Below, piece by piece: positions 22,897 to 25,872 of a DNA stretch of 25,872 nucleotides (position 1 is its first letter; each line of letters starts with the position of its first letter). The stretch is from the IMG/VR virus record IMGVR_UViG_3300030107_000421, positions 1 to 25,872 of that record. One strand, written 5' to 3'. This DNA comes from a virus. The translations under genes and the position numbers were made by a program. The notes below the pieces were generated by a model. The model was not told the origin of the DNA. It saw nothing but the letters and a program-made list of their open reading frames with translations, and searched no databases.

Positions 22897-25872
22897 TTAT
22901 GTAGTTTCGAGGGCTGTGACTTTTGCAGATAGTTCTTTTACTGCGTTAATTAATATAGGAACTAATTTTGCATATTGCATCCCGTACGATCCATCACCAT
23001 TTATACTTGCGATCAACATATTGTCCTTAGAGTCTCCGTATCCATGTTCTTTTTCTACTTCTAGTTCATCTTGTGCTATCAACCCTACATTTAGTTTTGG
23101 TGCTTTTTTACTTCCATCTGGTACACCGTTTTCGTAATCACTTCTATTATCCCAACGATAAGTAACTGGATTTAATTTATTAATCCAAGATAATCCATAA
23201 ATAAATGGTTCTATATCAGTCTTATCTCTTCTGTCTGATGTAACAGTCCAGTCAACTTTTATAAAAGCATCACTAACATTATTATTTCCAATACAAACTT
23301 GATAACTACCGTTTGATACTGAACCTGAAGGAGAACTTGATGTACCTGCAGATCTACCTAATAATGTATTCTGAGCACCAGTCGTAATGTCATAACCTGC
23401 GTCCATACCAACAGCAACATTACTACTACCTGTAGTTAGAGCGTTACATGCACTTCTACCTATACCAACATTACTACCACCTGTTGTAGCATTTATTAAT
23501 GCGTTATAACCTACACCAGTATTATAAGTGCCTGTGGTAACACCCTTACCAGCTTGATAACCGACAGCAGTGTTACTTCCTCCAGTTGTAGTTGTGCTTA
23601 AGGCACTATAACCAACAGCAGTATTTAGTTGTGTTGTATTACTAGCTAGAGCACCTTTACCTAGAGCAGTATTATAATTTCCAGTGACATTATCGTGTAA
23701 AGCATGATAACCAACTGCTGTATTACCAATAGCAGTTGTAATTGCATTTCCTGCTTCATGGCCAATTCCAGTATTCCAATAGCCAGTTGTTAAAGCACTT
23801 AAAGCATTACTACCAACTGCTACAATATTATCTGCCGTTGTTAATGCGTCTAAAGCTTGATAACCAATAGCTACATTATGATCACCTGTTGTAAGAACCT
23901 CTAATGCATCCTTACCAATAGCTACGTTTTGTGCTCCAGTTGTACCTGTAGTTAAGGCACCATAACCAATAGCAGTATTATTACTTGCAGTTGTGTTAGC
24001 TGCTAAAGAAAGTCTTCCTACGGAAGTGTTATATCCTCCAGTTGTATTTACTGCTAAAGCACCCTTTCCAACTCCAATATTAAAACTACCTGTAGTATTA
24101 GCTCCTAATGCTGCTCTACCAACAGCAACATTTTCTTCTCCAGTAGTGTTTGCAGTTAAGGCACTCACACCAACAGCAGTTCCAGAACCTCCAGTTGTGT
24201 TTGTTAATAAAGCGAAAGCACCAACTGATGTATTATTTGCTCCTGTTGTATTTAAGACTAAACAATCTTTACCGACAGCAGTGTTATTACTAGCAGTAGA
24301 GTTTTCTCTTAATGCTTGACTACCAACAGCCGTGTTTGATTCACCTGTTGAATTATCTAACAACGATTGATGACCAATAGCTGTATTATTTCCTGCTGTT
24401 GTGTTCGCTTCTAATGCAGCATAACCAACAGCAGTATTATTACTAGCCGTTGTATTAGCTCCTAAAACTGAAGAACCGACAGCAGTGTTACCTGATCCTG
24501 TTGTGTTGGCATCTAAAGGTTTCCATCCAACTGCTGTATTACCAGCACCAGTTGTATTGGATTGCAAAGTACCTCTACCAAAAGCAGTACCTTTTGTTCC
24601 TGTAGTATTTAGGTATAAAGCTAATGATCCAACAGCAGTACAATCAGAAACAGTACTGTTATATAAAGCTGCTCTACCCATCGCTACATTATCTTCTGAA
24701 GTCGTTACGTTTGCTAAAGTTCCAGAACCAAAAGCAGTATTGTAATCAGCAGTCGTACTTGCTCCTAATGCACCATAACCTGCGGCTGTATTTTGCTGTC
24801 CAGTAGTATGAGCGTCTAAACTGAAAGCACCAATAGCCGTATTATTAGCTCCTGTTGTATTCAACATTAAAGCAGAATCACCAACAGCAACGTTATTATT
24901 AGCTGTAGTTGTCGAATATAAAGAGTTATTACCTACACCAGTATTACTTGCTCCAGTTGTACATGCCATTAAGGAATACTTACCAATACAAGTATTAGAA
25001 CTACCCGTGGTTACATTTGTGCCAGCTTCATATCCTAAAGCTGTGAAATTACCCGCAGTTGTAAGATCCGATCCTGCTGCATGACCAACAGCAGTGTTAG
25101 AACTAGCAGTTGTTTGAGCATCTAAGGCACCATAACCTACAGCAACATTGAATTGTCCTGTTTCTAATGCACCTAACGCAGTATGACCAACAGCTGCGTT
25201 ATAACCTCCAGTAGTGACTGTATCTAGACAACCCCTTCCTACAGCAGTATTACCGTATCCTGTCGTGTTTGATGTCAATGCATCATAACCAACTGCTGTG
25301 TTATCAGTTGCAGTTGTATTCGCATCCAATGCATAAGCACCTACTGCGGTATTATTACCACCTGTTGTAGTAACTCCTAGTGCGGCTCTTCCTATACCAG
25401 TATTATTTCCTCCAGTAGTGTTTCCTGTCAATGCATCCATACCGACAGCAGTACAGCTGGACGCAGTAGTAGTAGCATCTAAGGCAGCAGAACCAATGGC
25501 AGTATTATTACTACCTGTTGTCATTTTGTTTCCTGCTTCATGACCGAGAGCAGTATTATTAGTTCCACTTGTTAAATCACCTAAAGCGTCATAACCGACT
25601 GCTACTAGATCTCCTTGTGTTGTAACACTTCCTAAAGCATGCATACCTACAGCAACATTATTATTTGCTGTGGTAGCTGCATCTAAAGCGTAAGTACCTA
25701 TAGCAGTGTTATAAGTACCAGTTGTATTTAGTCTTAAAGCATCAATACCAATACCAACACTTCTATGTCCAGTTGTATTTGAAAATAATGCTTGATAACC
25801 TAAAGCTGCATTGCTATATCCAGTTGTGTTTGAATATAAAACTTGATGTCCAGCAGCAACATTGTTATTTCC
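22897..25872 (-). CDS. Fibre 3: repeat-shaft tail-fibre-like protein with S74 domain (5'-partial)
   Basis: The frame stays open to the right edge (76 codons past the ATG at 25644, reading GNNNVAAGHQVLYSNTTG), so the start is outside the window. About fifty 17-residue repeats run to near 23370, followed by the neck (CIGNNNVSDAFIKVDW) and the S74 domain starting SDRRDKTDI, with Ser at 23236-23238. GLSWINKL and GLIAQDELE match fibre 1 closely, as does EKEHGYG. The C-terminus (VKELSAKVTALETT) is a short coiled coil. Its paralogy with fibre 1 is clear from the shared neck, but the visible part contains no N-terminal virion-anchor domain. First gene of the minus-strand fibre operon. Confidence 0.9.
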   Translation of the reverse strand, partial: GNNNVAAGHQVLYSNTTGYSNAALGYQALFSNTTGHRSVGIGIDALRLNTTGTYNTAIGTYALDAATTANNNVAVGMHALGSVTTQGDLVAVGYDALGDLTSGTNNTALGHEAGNKMTTGSNNTAIGSAALDATTTASSCTAVGMDALTGNTTGGNNTGIGRAALGVTTTGGNNTAVGAYALDANTTATDNTAVGYDALTSNTTGYGNTAVGRGCLDTVTTGGYNAAVGHTALGALETGQFNVAVGYGALDAQTTASSNTAVGHAAGSDLTTAGNFTALGYEAGTNVTTGSSNTCIGKYSLMACTTGASNTGVGNNSLYSTTTANNNVAVGDSALMLNTTGANNTAIGAFSLDAHTTGQQNTAAGYGALGASTTADYNTAFGSGTLANVTTSEDNVAMGRAALYNSTVSDCTAVGSLALYLNTTGTKGTAFGRGTLQSNTTGAGNTAVGWKPLDANTTGSGNTAVGSSVLGANTTASNNTAVGYAALEANTTAGNNTAIGHQSLLDNSTGESNTAVGSQALRENSTASNNTAVGKDCLVLNTTGANNTSVGAFALLTNTTGGSGTAVGVSALTANTTGEENVAVGRAALGANTTGSFNIGVGKGALAVNTTGGYNTSVGRLSLAANTTASNNTAIGYGALTTGTTGAQNVAIGKDALEVLTTGDHNVAIGYQALDALTTADNIVAVGSNALSALTTGYWNTGIGHEAGNAITTAIGNTAVGYHALHDNVTGNYNTALGKGALASNTTQLNTAVGYSALSTTTTGGSNTAVGYQAGKGVTTGTYNTGVGYNALINATTGGSNVGIGRSACNALTTGSSNVAVGMDAGYDITTGAQNTLLGRSAGTSSSPSGSVSNGSYQVCIGNNNVSDAFIKVDWTVTSDRRDKTDIEPFIYGLSWINKLNPVTYRWDNRSDYENGVPDGSKKAPKLNVGLIAQDELEVEKEHGYGDSKDNMLIASINGDGSYGMQYAKLVPILINAVKELSAKVTALETT
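23370..25872 (-). repeat. 51-base coding repeat array in fibre 3 (continues past the edge)
   Basis: About forty-nine degenerate 51-base units visible, with the same 17-residue pattern. A few units depart from the consensus (for example NSTVSD near 24650 and a shortened unit near 23625). The array runs off the right edge. Confidence 0.85.

Noticed and set aside
2-25872. Diversity-generating retroelement, tRNA genes, integrase or attachment sites
   Set aside because: No reverse transcriptase, template/variable repeat pair, cloverleaf sequence, integrase or transposase was found by eye on either strand.

Overview
The window is a low-GC, densely packed piece of a tailed-phage genome, most likely a marine cyanophage (Synechococcus/Prochlorococcus) of myovirus type. 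This rests on three things. There are three giant fibre genes ending in an S74 intramolecular-chaperone domain. There is a small membrane protein resembling PsbN, a photosystem II assembly factor. And there are many very small genes and a secreted-protein cluster that, from memory, resemble conserved T4-like cyanophage hypotheticals. No head, portal, terminase, polymerase or tRNA gene is visible, so the exact lineage is open. No database search was possible.

Layout. (1) 2-3211 (+): 3' part of fibre 1, a 17-residue-repeat shaft plus S74 domain, cut by the left edge. (2) 3198-5016: small genes, including a PsbN-like membrane protein, soluble proteins of unknown function, another single-span membrane protein and a minus-strand zinc-ribbon peptide. 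(3) 5021-5933 (-): HNH nuclease and SAM methyltransferase. (4) 6024-9707 (+): PD-(D/E)XK nuclease, a 61-residue protein, and a prim-pol/PriCT-2/SF3 helicase; this is a DNA replication/processing block. (5) 9742-11342 (+): glycosyltransferase and a mannose-phosphate-isomerase-type cupin, closed by a strong terminator at 11383-11417. (6) 11343-12627: regulatory gap with a long inverted repeat, then two degenerate HNH-like proteins. (7) 12645-15401: probable virion protein, small unknowns, a two-span membrane protein and an HxGH nucleotidyltransferase. (8) 15425-17234 (+): three consecutive signal-peptide proteins; the last runs antisense into the minus-strand gene at 17017. (9) 25872-17017 (-): fibre 3 (cut by the right edge), two small proteins, the complete fibre 2 (1371 aa), a membrane-anchored protein, a small CxC/CxxC peptide and a proline-rich membrane protein.

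How the parts may work together. The fibres, their short neighbours and the secreted proteins look like a host-recognition and virion-surface module. The glycosyltransferase, cupin, nucleotidyltransferase and methyltransferase could build or modify a surface glycan. The nuclease and primase-helicase act on DNA. The PsbN-like protein would be a photosynthesis auxiliary gene.

Main points for a second look. Fibre 1 is a mosaic: its N-terminal module matches fibre 2 and its C-terminal module matches fibre 3. There is a 218-base antisense overlap at 17017-17234. The upstream gene of that overlap has a possible ATA start at 16377. The prim-pol domain lacks an obvious active-site histidine. An inverted repeat ends exactly at the start codon at 11613. 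Most genes lack a Shine-Dalgarno sequence.
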